From Agrostemma githago (taxonomy: Eukaryota; Streptophyta; Magnoliopsida; Caryophyllales; Caryophyllaceae): a DNA stretch of 64,000 bases. Where the stretch lies: NCBI GenBank assembly GCA_958450325.1, contig OY288256.1:46518953-46582952 (forward strand), in the 5' to 3' direction. Positions within the stretch are counted from its first letter, which is position 1, and each line of letters starts with the position of its first letter. The notes under the pieces are model-generated. The model was not told where the DNA came from. It ran no database searches and worked only from the letters and a program-made list of their open reading frames with translations. The translations under genes were made by a program, and so were the position numbers. This document shows, piece after piece, positions 23,008 through 34,001 of this stretch.

Positions 23008-23214
23008 CTCCCTCCGAGTTTCTATCATTTACCCATTTGCTTTTGGGGTGCAAAGTAAGGAAGAGAAAATGAGTGGTTAAAAAATAAAGTAGGAAGAGAG
23101 AGAAATTGGTGGATAAATGTGAACCACATATTTATGACCAAAAGTAGAAAATGGGTAAAAGATCAAACTCAGCCCAAAAAGAAAAATGGGGCAATGTTAG
23201 AAACTCGGAGGGAG
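23008..23214. mobile_element. Stowaway-type MITE, 207 bp
   Basis: Ends CTCCCTCCGAGTTTCTA and TAGAAACTCGGAGGGAG are inverted repeats and TA dinucleotides flank both sides (23006-23007, 23215-23216), as for Tc1/mariner-derived Stowaway elements. No coding capacity. Confidence 0.88.
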
Positions 23215-23876
23215 TATCATTTTATAACAGTAACGAAATAATCCAAATGAGTATGAATTTCATTTTGGGGGTTGTTGGAGGATTGAAGTTAAAGGCACTT
23301 TTACGACATCAGCCAAAATTTCAAAATTAGTACTGGTATTCAGTAGGACCGTAGTTTGATAGATTCGGTCACTCAATTTAGTCCTAAAACTTAACTCCGT
23401 ACTACTCAAGTTTCTTCAGTCAAGTTTGGTTTGCATGTAAAAAAGTAATACGTAAATGATGTTCATATTCGAGTGGTAGTCAAACACTCAAACTAGACTG
23501 TGATGAATGAAGCTACTAGAGAATATACTAGATGGATGTCCGTGCGTTGTACGGTTAATAAAAATAATTAATGATAAATGTGTAAATTTTAATGATTGTT
23601 AGTAATTTGATTGTGTATGCAAATAATAATATTGTGTAAATTAACTAATTAAAATTTCATTAATTATTTAATTAATTACAGTAATTTATTTAAGCGTTTG
23701 TAACTTTATTAAACTTTTTATTTCTATAGTAAAGTCATAGTAGAGTTCTAATATTACCATAACATGAAATTAGTTAATAGTTTAATCACATCATTTTTTC
23801 GAGAAAATGATATAAAAATTATGCGTGGTCACTAAAAGTGGGATATTCGTCTTATTCTTAATGTAAAAAAAATTTA
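23215..23876. other. AT-rich intergenic DNA
   Basis: No gene seen. A short imperfect hairpin CCGTGCGTTGTACGG is at 23540-23554 inside ATACTAGATGGATGTCCGTG; similar CCGTGCGTTGCACGG motifs recur in plant repeats, but I cannot name the element. AAAAATTTA at 23868-23876 is the left duplication of the next element. Confidence 0.45.
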
Positions 23877-24508
23877 GGGTTATTTCATAACAATAATACC
23901 AACTATGGGGTGCTTCTTATATTAATACAAATTATACGTAATCCCGTTTTAATATCAATTATCCTCTCATTAATCTCTCTTTATAACCAATGCCTTTTTT
24001 TACCTGTAAAACCGATAATTGTGACCTGCTAGGTTTTGGTGCGCCTCCTCTTCTTCTTCCCCTTTATATTCATCAAATTAAAAGTCATCCTCCATTATCA
24101 ACCTTCAAAACCCTCATTGATACAATGAGATGTGGTTATTCATCTGGATCCTCCTCTAATTCGTATCCTTCAAATGTCAGATTTTTTTTGCAAACGTCAG
24201 ATGCTCTAATTTATTTACCACGATTTCAAAAAATTTAAGAAAAGCAATGGCGATAGGAGATGTCGAGTTCAACAATGGCGAGAGAAGAGTACGTAGTAAC
24301 GAGAGAGGAAGTGTACAGAGTATGGTGGGAGGGGACTTTAATTCAAAAAGAAATTAAAAGGAAAAGGGAACCGGCTCATCAGGTAGCCGGTAACTTGTTC
24401 TAAAGAGAGATTAATGTGGGGATAGTTCATATTAAAATGAGATTACGTATAGTTGGTATTAATATAAGAAGCACCCCCATAGTTGGTATTATTGTTATGA
24501 AATAACCC
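23877..24508. mobile_element. Mutator-type MITE with long inverted repeats, copy A
   Basis: Inverted repeats of roughly 100 bp start GGGTTATTTCATAACAATA and end with the complement, and a perfect 9-bp duplication AAAAATTTA lies at 23868-23876 and 24509-24517, the size typical of Mutator-like elements. The centre holds a short open stretch with no transposase. A related copy is nested at 40409-40882. Confidence 0.9.
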
Positions 24509-24517
24509 AAAAATTTA

Positions 24518-25880
24518 AAAGCTTTTTAAGAGCTTAACTTTTCGATGAAAAAATGTAACTTTTCTTAGTGAGAAAAGTACATCACCGCATCATAACTTTT
24601 CGATGTGGAATATTCGTAGTTTACTTAACTTTATAGCCTTAAGAACTCTTTTTAGGACCTAGAAGAACACATAATTAATCTTTAGTTACAGGTTTATTGA
24701 GTTTCATCACCTTATTATAATTTCTAAGACTCATAAGCTTTTTGATTGATATCTAAGAACGAATTATTAGTACGGAGTACGTAATAAATCCATCACTTTT
24801 TCAAGCAATTAATATGAAAAAAATAATATGAAATTTCATTTCTAATGAAAGCATTTTCTATCACTAATCTAATTATTTCATTTTTATAATTTTTCGATAA
24901 TTTTTTTTGTTAAATGAATTGAAAGGTTTTAATATGAAAATAGTAAAAAAAAAAATAATAATAAAAAGCATCATGCACATTAATATAATAGATTAAATAT
25001 ATTATTATAATAATTAAAAGATTTTTCGCTTGATTTTTTGTATTTTTTATAATACTTTCACAAATTGAATTTTCATGAAACAGACCAATCATATCGCTTG
25101 GAAAGAGCTACAAATATTACCTTATTATAATTTTTCTCAATGTGGGATAATTTTACTTAGGTTTATAACTTTCTGAACTCTGATTTTTGTTATTTATAAT
25201 ATAGAATTTCATCACCTCACATAATTACTCGATGTAGAATAATTTTACTTAAATTTATAGTTTTAAAAACACTTTTTATGACTCAAAAGATTTCAGGTTG
25301 ATATATAAAGACGAATGTTTACTTTTAATTATATAATAGAATTTCATCACATAATTATATTTTTCCGATGTGGATAATTCTACTTCAATTAATCGTCTAA
25401 TTAAGAACTGTTATAAGACTTAAAATATTTTCGGTTGATATCTGAAGACTGATGATTACATTTATTAACAATTTTGTTTATCTAAGATGTACTATTGCAT
25501 GCTCATTCTATTGTTGATACAATAATAAAGATTGTTATTATGGGTTTTTACATAAGTTTATCAGAAATATTTATGAAAAGAATATTTTATATTTTTACTT
25601 AAATTTATAGTCTTAAGAGCGTTTTAATGACTCAAATTTTTTTATAATTACTCTTATTTTTATAATATAAAATTTCATCACCCTATCATAATTTTTCGAT
25701 GTGGGATAGTAGTTAATAATTTAGTTAGGATGAATGACTACTCTTATTTACAATAGAGAATTTCATCCTCTCATCATGAACTTTTGACGTGGGATAATTT
25801 AGTTAAATTGATAATCTTGAGGACTTTCTTTATATTATAGAATTTCATGAAATTATTATAATTTTTTGTTGTGTAGATAA
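24518..25880. repeat. Degenerate tandem array, units about 135 bp
   Basis: A consensus-like block recurs at least five times: AATTTCATCACC, then ATAATTTTTCGATGTGGGAT, then ACTTAAATTTATAGTCTTAA, then GACTCAAAAGATTTTCGGTTG and ATATCTAAAGACGAATGAT. Clear cores are near 24590, 25205, 25330, 25670 and 25755. Unit order is kept but spacing varies with indels. It is noncoding and AT-rich. Its origin is unknown; a decayed satellite or the body of an old element are both possible. Confidence 0.65.
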
Positions 25881-26393
25881 TTTTGTTATGCATGAACAAT
25901 AGAACATTTTTCGGGGAATTTTCAGAGAACATCGATGACTAAGTTATGTATGTTTTTGCCCTTAAAGTCGTAAATTTTGTGTAATGAACAACTACAGTCA
26001 CCCTGTGTATAATGAATGATAATGTGTGATAAATCGATGAAGTCACTCCGCTTGCTCTTACAGTGACATATTCTGTCTACAAAAATCATTACTCTTTAAG
26101 ACTGCAGTCACGCTCTATTGCAAGATGTCTATTATCTCCATGAAGTCACTCGACCTGCGCTTACAGACACACGTTATGAGTATCAGAATCACGCCAATGT
26201 GTTACTATGGTAGATCTTCGAGTAGTTCCATGGCAGGCCATAAATCAATGAACATCTACAAAAAAATTATGACATGAAATTATTGTGTGTCTATATGCAC
26301 ATTGAGAACCCCAATGGCCACATCTGTCATTTCATTCACAAATGTGACAGAAATCCCACAAAACACTCATTCACTCCTCCACTTTTCGTTGTC
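25881..26393. other. Intergenic region upstream of a small gene
   Basis: No element seen. GAAGTCACTC and CAGTCACGCTC-like phrases recur at 26000-26200 without clear periodicity. Confidence 0.4.
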
Positions 26394-26402
26394 TTTAAAT
26401 AC
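26394..26402 (+). promoter_or_regulatory. Possible TATA box of the small gene
   Basis: CTTTAAATACC lies about 60 bp upstream of the first ATG at 26453, with a CT-rich leader between. The spacing suits a Pol II promoter. Confidence 0.4.
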
Positions 26403-26452
26403 CAAGATCCATTACATACCCTTACTTTACACTCCTCCATTCACTCTTCACA

Positions 26453-26760
26453 ATGCAACGAAAACACCGAAAAGAAAAAATGGCAAATATCAAGCAAGAA
26501 TACATTAATTTACTGTCCTCATATGAAGGATTTGTGGAGGATATCGGTTGAAAGAGTTGAGGGTGATGGAACTCATTGCGCAAGCATTGAAATCTCGGAA
26601 TGAGGCATTCTCCAGGGGTGATACACGCTTGGGAGAAGATTTGGATGGAGACATCCAGACCGTGATGGAGCTGTTTAGCGAATGCTTCGCAGATAGGAAG
26701 TATTTCGAAGGTCCCATGGTCGTTTTGAAGGATCGACTTCAACGATTTGATGATTATGAA
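26453..26760 (+). pseudogene. Small unrecognised gene, stop displaced by a copia insertion
   Basis: ATG at 26453 (or in frame at 26480) opens a short frame starting MANIKQEYINLLSSYEGF from the second ATG. It closes at a TGA near 26546; a one-base shift there leads into a frame of about 70 codons with an amphipathic, helical look (KELRVMELIAQALKSRNEAF, then RKYFEGPMVVLKDRLQRF). The copia element inserted at 26757 with duplication GATTA, which spans the last Asp codon and the first two bases of the original TAG stop; beyond the element, at 31738, the stop codon is completed. In the present sequence the frame runs 36 codons into the LTR. I do not recognise the protein. The shift could be a true mutation or a missed short intron. 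Total size would be near 100 residues. Confidence 0.45.
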
Positions 26761-26921
26761 AGTTGTGATAATCCCCTGAATGGGAGATTAGGTATCGCAT
26801 TCCTTATAAACTGTGTACAGAGATTACAGAATCAGAATATAATCAGACTAATACAGAATATGCTATAAGATAGGTAACTAATATATCTAATATATTTACA
26901 AGATATTTACAATATCTAATA
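26757..26921 (-). repeat. 3' LTR of the copia element
   Basis: 165 bp, plus-strand ends TGAAAGTTGTG and ATATCTAATA. Element-oriented it starts TATTAG rather than TG, in both LTRs. The polypurine tract CTGAGGGGGCG (minus strand) abuts it at 26922. The pol stop codon lies in its first six bases. Confidence 0.9.
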
Positions 26922-29900
26922 CGCCCCCTCAGTCGGAGCGGGAGGGGGACGAACGCTCAGGCTGGAACGAAACCGGTCAAATAGGTACCGAGGTAGGCCT
27001 TTCGTAAATATGTCAGCATATTGAAATTCTGACGGAACATGAAGAACACGGACCAGACCGACTCTCACCTTTTCACGCACAAAATGTATGTCAAGCTCGA
27101 TATGTTTGGTGCGTTGGTGTTGGACCGGATTGCATGTGAGATACACGGCCGATACATTATCGCAAAATACAAGAGTAGCATGGCAGAGTGGAATATGTAG
27201 CTCCAGTAATAGATTACGAAGCCAGCTTGTTTCAAGAACAGCATTAGCTACACCTCTATATTCGGCCTCAATACTGGATAGGGAGACAATAGGTTGTCTT
27301 TTAGAGGACCAAGAAATAAGATTGTCTCCAAGAAAAATACCATACCCTGAAGTGGATCGTCTAGAATTCGGGCAGCCGGCCCAGTCAGCGTCAGAGTATG
27401 CAGTGAGAGTGAGGGACTTCGACACACCAATGTGTAACCCATGATCAATCGTGCCTTTAACGTATTGAAGGACACGTTTAAGAAAGGCGAGATGTGGTTC
27501 ACGAGGGTCATTCATAAAGAGACATACCTGTTGGACCGCATAGGAAATATCGGGTCGAGTGAATTTAAGGTATTGTAGGGCGCCAGCTAAGCTGCGATAT
27601 AGGGTGAGGTCAGTGACCCGCGGTCCTGATTCCGCGCTGAGTTTCGCACCAGGCTCAACAGGTGTGTTAGACGGGTTGCAGTTTGCCATAGAAGCACGGT
27701 CAAGAATGTCCAAGGCATATTGGCGTTGAGATAAGAACAAACCTGAGTTAATACGGGTGACGGATATGCCAAGGAACTGATGTAAGGCACCAAGATCCAT
27801 CATGGCGAACTCCTGAGATAAAGAATGAATAATGGAACGGAGGAGTGCCGTAGACAAGGCCGTGAGGATGATATCATCAACATAAATCAGTAAGTACGCG
27901 GTGTCAGGGCCCCGTTGAAGAATGAAAAGTGACGGATCACATAGGCTGCTGCGAAATCCACGGGATAATATATATGTTGTAAAGCGTTGATACCAAGCAC
28001 GGGGTGCTTGTTTAAGCCCGTATAATGATTTCCGAAGCCGACAAACAAACCTTGGTTTAGTGGAGTCATGAAATCCCGGGGGTTGATGCATATAGACCGT
28101 TCAGCCAAATCACCATGAAGAAAGGCATTTTTAACATCCAATTGGTGAATAGGCCAGTTGCATGATGTGGCAATGCTTAGAACAGTTCGGATGGTAGTTG
28201 GTTTCAAAACCGGACTAAATGTTTCATCACAATCTATGCCGACATGTTGGGTCTTGCCATTAGCTACCAAGCGAGCTTTATAATGCTGCAAAGAACCGTC
28301 AGACCGAAATTTGTGTCGAAATAACCACATACAACGAATAATAGACGCATTAAGAGGACGAGGTATAAGCTCCCAAGTCTCATTTTTAATTAAAACACGA
28401 TACTCATCCATCATGGCAGCATTCCAATTCGAGTCACGGAGGGCGTCATTGTGTGATTTAGGGATGGGCGAGATGGGTGGTGTGGATGTGAGGTGAAGGT
28501 TCATTGGTATTTTGGTCTTAAAAATACCGTGACTGGCACGAGTGGCCATGGTATGGGAGGGGGGAGGTGGCGGGTTAACCGTGGGGGAACTGGGCAGGGA
28601 GTTTGGATGTGGGCTGGTTGGTGTGGGCTCAGATGTAGGGGTGATAAGTGGTTCGGTAATGGGCTGGGATAGTTGAGCTGGAGGGGAAGTCTGGGTAATG
28701 GGGGGTGAGTGTTGGGTATTTGTATGGGGTGATGTGTTTTGGGTTGTTGAGGTAGTCTGGGAAATAGGGTTGGGGGTTGTATTTGGAGTTTGGGTTGGGC
28801 CTGTTAGTTGGGGAAACAGGATGGGTAATGGGAGAAAGTCATCAGGGCCGAGAAAGGAGTAGTCGGGCGCTGGCCTATTTGGTGACGCAAATGGAAAAAT
28901 GGACTCGTCAAATGTGACATGACGGGAAATAATGATTTTACCCGTGGTGAGATCGAGACAACGATAGCCGCGTTGGTTTGGTGGGTATCCTAAGAAGACG
29001 CATCTAGTGGACCGGGCTTGGAGTTTATTACTCCGATTTGCCGAGATATTAGGGAAACATAGGCAACCGAAGACTCGTAGGTGATCATAGGAGGGCTGAC
29101 GCAGATATAAGACGGAGGAAGGGGTACGGAAATTAATGGTGGTGGACGAAAGTATGTTGTGAAGGTAGACGGCCACATGAAGGGCATCAACCCAAAATGT
29201 GGGTGGTATGGACGCGTGGGCTAGCAAGACAAGGACAATTTCATTTAGCTGACGAAGCATTCGTTCGGCTTTACAGTTTTGTTGGGACGTCTTTGGACAC
29301 GAGAATTGAAAAACTAACCCATTTTGGATGGCAAAATTATGAAACGAGGAATTATCGAATTCACGGCCCATGTCACATTGGAAACTTTTAATATCACGTC
29401 AAAATTGAGTTTTGATATATTTAACAAATTGCACGAATTTTTGGTGAGTATCGGATTTGAATTTTAAGGGAAAAACCCACACAAAATTAGTGTAATTATC
29501 GACTAGGACGAGATAATACTTATACCCGCTTTTACTTAAAATTGGTGATGTCCACAAATCGCTATGTATGATATCAAACGGGGCGAGGGATACGGAAGTA
29601 GAAGCGGAAAACGGTAGTCTTTTATGTTTGCTAGTTTGACACGATGAACATAAGATGACACTTTATTACTAGAAATATGAGATTGACGGGATAACAAATG
29701 CAAAATATTAGAACCCGGATGGCCGAGCCTATCGTGCCACGGGATTGACTTAGACGCAAAGAAAACTGAACTACGACACATTGACCTAGGCTTGGACTCG
29801 GTGGATGATGTTGATGACGACACAGGATACAGCTCGCTCCGACTACTGCTCCTCATAATCATAAGCCCAGTCTTGAGGTCCTTCACAGAAAAACCATCGG

Positions 29901-30246
29901 GGTCAAATTCGACAGATACATTATTGTCCTTAGTAAATTGTCGGACAGAAATTAGATTCTTTATTATGTGAGGGGTATAAAGGACATTACGAAGGTGTAA
30001 GTTTCGGTTCGGGGATTTAATGTGGGTCATGCCCGATGTATGAATCGGAATGGAATTGCCATTGCCTACATAGATAGACCGAACCGTACTTAAATTAAAA
30101 GGAGGAGAGAGCATACCTGGGTCCGATGTCAAGTGTGAGGTAGCCCCCGTATCCATATACCATTGGGTGTCCTCGGGATTCGGCATGGAAATAGCCTGAT
30201 AAGCAAAACCGACTTGACTAAACTCCAAATCTGAGTTTTCAGCCAA
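26916..30246 (-). pseudogene. copia pol: protease, integrase, RVT_2 reverse transcriptase, RNase H
   Basis: In order on the minus strand: protease WYMDTGATSHLTSD (about 30165-30120), the pre-integrase HHCC region with WHDRLGHPG (about 29745), and the integrase core with MGREFDNSSF (29371). Then comes a Pro/Thr/Ser-rich linker, the reverse transcriptase with KARLVANG, LDVKNAFLHG and the catalytic YVDDI (about 27880), and RNase H with SDADWAGCP, IEAEYRG and ADIFTKGLP. Breaks include a stop near 29400 between the two integrase parts and a frameshift near 28080 in the reverse transcriptase. The frame ends at 26916, inside the LTR. Unlike Ty3 elements the integrase precedes the reverse transcriptase. 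Confidence 0.9.
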
Positions 30247-30467
30247 GTGGGCTTGTTCCGTGAATCTGTTTTGATGCCGATTCGGGTTTGCAAAATGTCC
30301 TCTGTTCGCCTGTGAGCCACAAGGAGCGACCCAGCCCGGTTGGGTCGGATAAGGACATGGTGGAGGAGCCCAGAAGTACGGGTGGTACGGTGGCGGCTGG
30401 GTTCCCCAGTACGGCTGAGCGCCGGTCGACGGCTGACCTCCAGCCCGGTGTACTGACTCCGGCGTTG

Positions 30468-31310
30468 CTACGGCTGCTGCTGGTAGCTGTTTTGCTGGTT
30501 GCTGCCACCTCGACCTCCGCGTTGGTTTCTGTTACCTCGACTACGCTGCTGTTGGCGGCCTTGCACCGGTGCCGGCCCCGGTGCCGAATATTTAAACTGC
30601 CCCGGATCTGTTGCCGGAATCGCCAGAGCAGTGGCCGGAGCGTCGTTGGAGCGACTTTTCTGTCGCTGCGCTTCAAGATGGAGCATACTCCGAGCAGTGT
30701 CAAACGTCGGCAAAGTCTGATTGATGTATGCCCCGACGGTATCATAGGTACTGGGCAGTCCTCTAACGAGTTGTAGAAGGAGGCGCTGATCATCGACGGA
30801 GCCTCCGACGTCATTCAATTGGGCTGCCAGATCCTTTAATTTCTGACAATATTCGTCAAGCAAAGCAACAGACTCGAGTGTCAGGTTGACAAACTCGTGT
30901 TCGAGAGCGGCGGCCCTAGATCCTTTCTTATCTAAGAAGTGATTTTGTAAACGAATCCACACTTCATGTGCAGTGGTGGGGTCCTCAAGAATTTTCTTAA
31001 GAAGATCATCAGAAATTGATCCGTAGATCCATTATTGTACTACTATCGCGTCGATCTGTAGCCAATCACCGTAGGAAGGGTCGGTTTTTGCTAGTGCCGC
31101 GGTACCGTCAATATGTTTGAGGACTTGATAACCTCGTGCGTGAAGGGTGAACAGTTTAACCCACTGATTGTAGGTTATTTTTGTGCCATCAAGGACATGG
31201 ATCTTGTGTTGAATATTCGTTACACTATAGACGGGGTGAAGGTTATTTTTCGTGGTGTTTTTCGTTGCATCATCGCCTGCCATGGGAATGGATGACAGAT
31301 GCCGAGGCAC
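30468..31310 (-). pseudogene. copia gag (UBN2 type)
   Basis: The frame starts near 31283 (MAGDD) shortly after the primer site. It shows the conserved gag beginning (ITYNQWVKLFTLHARGYQVL) and, after an in-frame TAA at 31032-31034, continues with LEHEFVNLTLESVALLDEYC and a Gln/Arg/Gly-rich RNA-binding-like tail, then shifts frame near 30470 into the region before protease. No clear CCHC knuckle is left. Gag packages the element RNA; this copy needs readthrough of the stop to be complete. Confidence 0.82.
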
Positions 31311-31357
31311 TATTTGGAGATGACGGGGGAACTTTTGCTAGGGTTCGAAAACCGATA

Positions 31358-31369
31358 GCTCTGATACCA
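31358..31369 (-). other. Primer-binding site, initiator tRNA-Met type
   Basis: The plus strand GCTCTGATACCA is the complement of TGGTATCAGAGC, the standard plant copia primer site, directly against the LTR start at 31370. Confidence 0.92.
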
Positions 31370-31737
31370 TGAAAGTTGTGATAATCCCCTGAATAGGAGA
31401 TTAGGTATCGCATTCCTTATAAACTGTGTACAGAGATTACAGAATCAGAATATAATCAGACTGATACAGAATATGTTATAAGATAGGTAACTAATATATC
31501 TACTCCCTCCGTTTCTATGATTTCTTCCACCTTAAAAGTGACACATTTCTTAAGAAAAACAATAAAATAAGTAAAAGTAGAGAGGAAGTAAAGTAAGTGG
31601 ACCACCTAGGTAAGAGAGAAGTGTGATAGAAAAAAGAAAGTGGAAGAAATCAAAGAAATGATTGAAAAAGGAAATGTGGAAGATATCAAAGAAACAGAGG
31701 GAGTAATATATTTACAAGATATTTACAATATCTAATA
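31370..31737 (-). repeat. 5' LTR of the copia element, holding a MITE
   Basis: 165 bp of LTR plus a 201-bp Stowaway element and its TA duplication. Removing the insertion restores the sequence of the other LTR at ATATATCTAATATATTTAC. Confidence 0.9.
31503..31703. mobile_element. Stowaway-type MITE, 201 bp, inside the copia LTR
   Basis: Inverted ends CTCCCTCCGTTTCTATG and CAAAGAAACAGAGGGAG, TA on both sides. The same family and the same length occur in reverse orientation at 35279-35479. The intact partner LTR proves the empty site. Confidence 0.93.
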
Positions 31738-31815
31738 GATTAGTTCTTCCAAAATGAAAAAGTACATGTTTTATTATTCGGATATAAGTATGCATGTTTG
31801 TGTCAAATGTATTTG

Positions 31816-32660
31816 TGACAAGGCTAAAGTCGTATCACCTATATCAAAATAAACCTAAGAAACAACTAACAAATAGCTAGCGGCAAGTAAGGGTCGAACC
31901 ACATAGAGATAGATGAATATTGCAAATTATCTATAGTCGATTCTAAATTATTCTAACTTCGGTTTTATATGAGTTTGATCTAAACTAATACAATTATGTA
32001 AATTAACGAGGTTCTAACAATATTAAAGAGATCTAGGGCTTTCTGGTTCACTATACAATTAAATTGGGTAAAGTTAATTAATTATTCAATCAGTTAGTCA
32101 TAGTTATTTAGGGCAAACACACGACCTTTAGGATCTTATGTCAAGCTTAGGATAGATTCTAACGGGCTCTCGCAACTTACCATATTATCCTACCCCCTTA
32201 CTTGTAAGTCTACCCTTACCAGACTTTTGATCTTAGGTTCAGGTTCCTAAACATTCAATGAGTTCAACGTCTCTAACTAGCAAAACAACGATACAAGACA
32301 AGCAGTAAGGCAATAACATATGATCGATCAAACAAATAATTAAACTAACATCCCTAGTTCAACTAACATAGATTCTCTTCAACTCTAGAATAATAAATTA
32401 ACTACACATATTAAGGTTAACGCAATAAAAGAATTAAGCATAATTAAAGACAATATGAAACTAAGAGAAAATGAAGAGATATCAATTACGAAGAACGAAA
32501 ATATTGACGATCTAAAAGTATGATTACAAACTAGAAGAATTATGATGCTAACAAAAAGTCTAAACTAGACTACTGAATATGAAAGCGTAAATAAATTTAA
32601 CCCTAAGGAGGATATATGAAGAGACCAACTGCCTAGGGCGTAAGAGCGCGACAGCAACTT
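31816..32660 (-). repeat. Diverged Athila-like LTR remnant
   Basis: It begins TGACAAGGCTAAAGTCGTAT, matching the start of the LTR at 9309 (TGACAGGCTAAAGTCGTATG), and continues with a similar layout (AAGTAAGGGTCGAACCACA; ACTAGAAGAATTATGATG). The right end is not clear and no partner LTR, primer site or duplication is seen, so it is a solo or truncated LTR of a related family. Confidence 0.6.
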
Positions 32661-32749
32661 TCAATTGCATGGTATGTGTTGTGAAAATATATAATTAGTT
32701 TCTAGTGATCAATAACACGGCACGTGTTCTGACACATTCTTTCGAAAGG

Positions 32750-33257
32750 ACCGGATGCGACGTTGATTCAGCTGCTGCATAAGGTCAAGAAGAACAAGAA
32801 AGGCCTTTGGGTTCGTAGTGGAGGAGGTGAATGTAAGTTCTCGTACAATGTAATTAAAATCATATAAGATTATCTTAGTTTCATGCATTTCCTGTTTAGC
32901 TATTAATTTGACATCTAAATTCCATTTCAGGAGAACTACGAATGAGCTGTGGAGGACGCGATGTCCCAAGGAGAAGAGGAGATACCACGTGCAAAGCAAT
33001 TTCGATTATACCATGACGCGTCTGGAGGATTTAACAAGAAGAAACGCGTGTTCGGGATTGGAAGCGCCGCTAAGGAACTGTTCAAACCATGCATGAACCA
33101 TACCAGCACCTCGGTCGATGACAGTTACGTGCCCACCGCCGCCACCCAGCAACGGATGGATAACATGAGACTGAAGGAGGACTTGAAGAGGATGGAAGAA
33201 CGTCAACTTCAGCATGAACGCGAGATGGCGATCAGAGGAGGACGATCGAGATGTTAA
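32750..33257 (+). pseudogene. Ptta/En/Spm-type (Transposase_24-like) gene fragment
   Basis: The second exon-like part, from about 32931, reads through AMSQGEEEIPRAKQFRLYHD, then KKKRVFGIGSAAKEL and a Lys/Glu/Arg-rich coiled-coil tail, similar to the C-terminus of the plant Ptta/En/Spm (Transposase_24) family. A TGA at 32943-32945 breaks it. An upstream exon-like segment with ATLIQLLHKVKKNKKGLWV (about 32757-32830) is separated by a possible intron with GTAAGT at 32833 and CAG ending at 32930, though the reading phase is not preserved. The family's role is not settled and this copy is dead. Confidence 0.6.
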
Positions 33258-33639
33258 AAGAAAGGATCGCTATGTCCGACAAAGGTTGCAATTCTACGCC
33301 ACATGGCCGGAGGCGCGATGATGACGGTGATGATGGACATGGATTTGGTAATATGGAGGTAGACCCGACCCGTTAGGTAGATTAAGCATTATGGATTGGA
33401 TTGGATTTTGAAATTACTTATTCTCTAACTTGTGAACTGAATTGTAAACATCTACTTTGCCATTGTAATATATTAGTTTCATTAGTAGTATCATTGAGCA
33501 TGTTCTGCTTCTGCGTGAATTATTCCACGCGGAGTTTGCTTGGGAGAAGCACTTTTGGTCGCACATGATGTGCTTTATGCTGTTTTTATTTTTTCAGGTC
33601 GCTTAAGGTTTTGGGTTACTGTCTTAAATTGCTGCTTGC

Positions 33640-33975
33640 GTCAGACTATCCGACGCACGCCCAACGCACGAACTCAGCATGCGGCGGATAGTCCGACGCA
33701 AACTCTCACGCCTATCCGACGCATGATCCGACGCATGATGCTTCATGCATCGGCCTATCCGACGCAGCTTGGGTTGACTTTCAGTTTCTCTTTGACTGGC
33801 TGAGCGTCGGGTTATTCGACGCTTGTCCGCCGCATACTTGCTTGCGTCGGAATACCCGACACACATACCCTCCTTTGCGTCGAAATTTAACGGCGGACGT
33901 TACGCGTCGGCTATTCCGACGCAAGCGCCATTTTGCGTCGGATTTCCATGTTTTGCGGCGGATATTTCTGTCGCA
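33640..33975. repeat. CACTA subterminal repeats, TCCGACGCA motif in both orientations
   Basis: More than fifteen copies of CCGACGCA, GCGTCGG or close variants lie within about 330 bp, often paired as inverted repeats (GCGTCGGCTATTCCGACGC at 33905-33923). Such arrays are transposase-binding sites in CACTA elements. Confidence 0.85.
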
Positions 33976-34001
33976 CCAGGACCTTTATTTTTGTAGTGTC
34001 A

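Larger units (their letters stand above)
26757..31737 (-). mobile_element. Ty1/copia element, Ale/Retrofit-like, 4.98 kb
   Basis: LTRs of 165 bp (26757-26921 and 31370-31737, the latter enlarged by a MITE) flank gag-pol on the minus strand, with a perfect GATTA duplication at 26752-26756 and 31738-31742. An initiator-tRNA-Met primer site abuts the right LTR. By eye the LTRs differ at three positions once the MITE is ignored, so the insertion is fairly young. Short LTRs and a UBN2-type gag suggest the Ale/Retrofit lineage; that placement is tentative. Several stops and frameshifts disable it. Confidence 0.9.
32700..33998 (+). mobile_element. Truncated CACTA (En/Spm) element, one end only
   Basis: The right terminus is TTATTTTTGTAGTG ending at 33998, the complement of a CACTACAAAAATAA end. 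A dense block of subterminal CCGACGCA repeats precedes it, and a gene fragment of the type found in CACTA elements lies further in. The left terminus is missing, probably lost by deletion next to the Athila-like LTR remnant. The 3 bases after the end (TCA) would be the target duplication, but the partner is gone. Confidence 0.8.

Noticed and set aside
23535..23560. CCGTGCGTTGTACGG hairpin as a Helitron or other element end
   Set aside because: One short hairpin is not enough; no CTRR end, insertion site or inverted partner was found.
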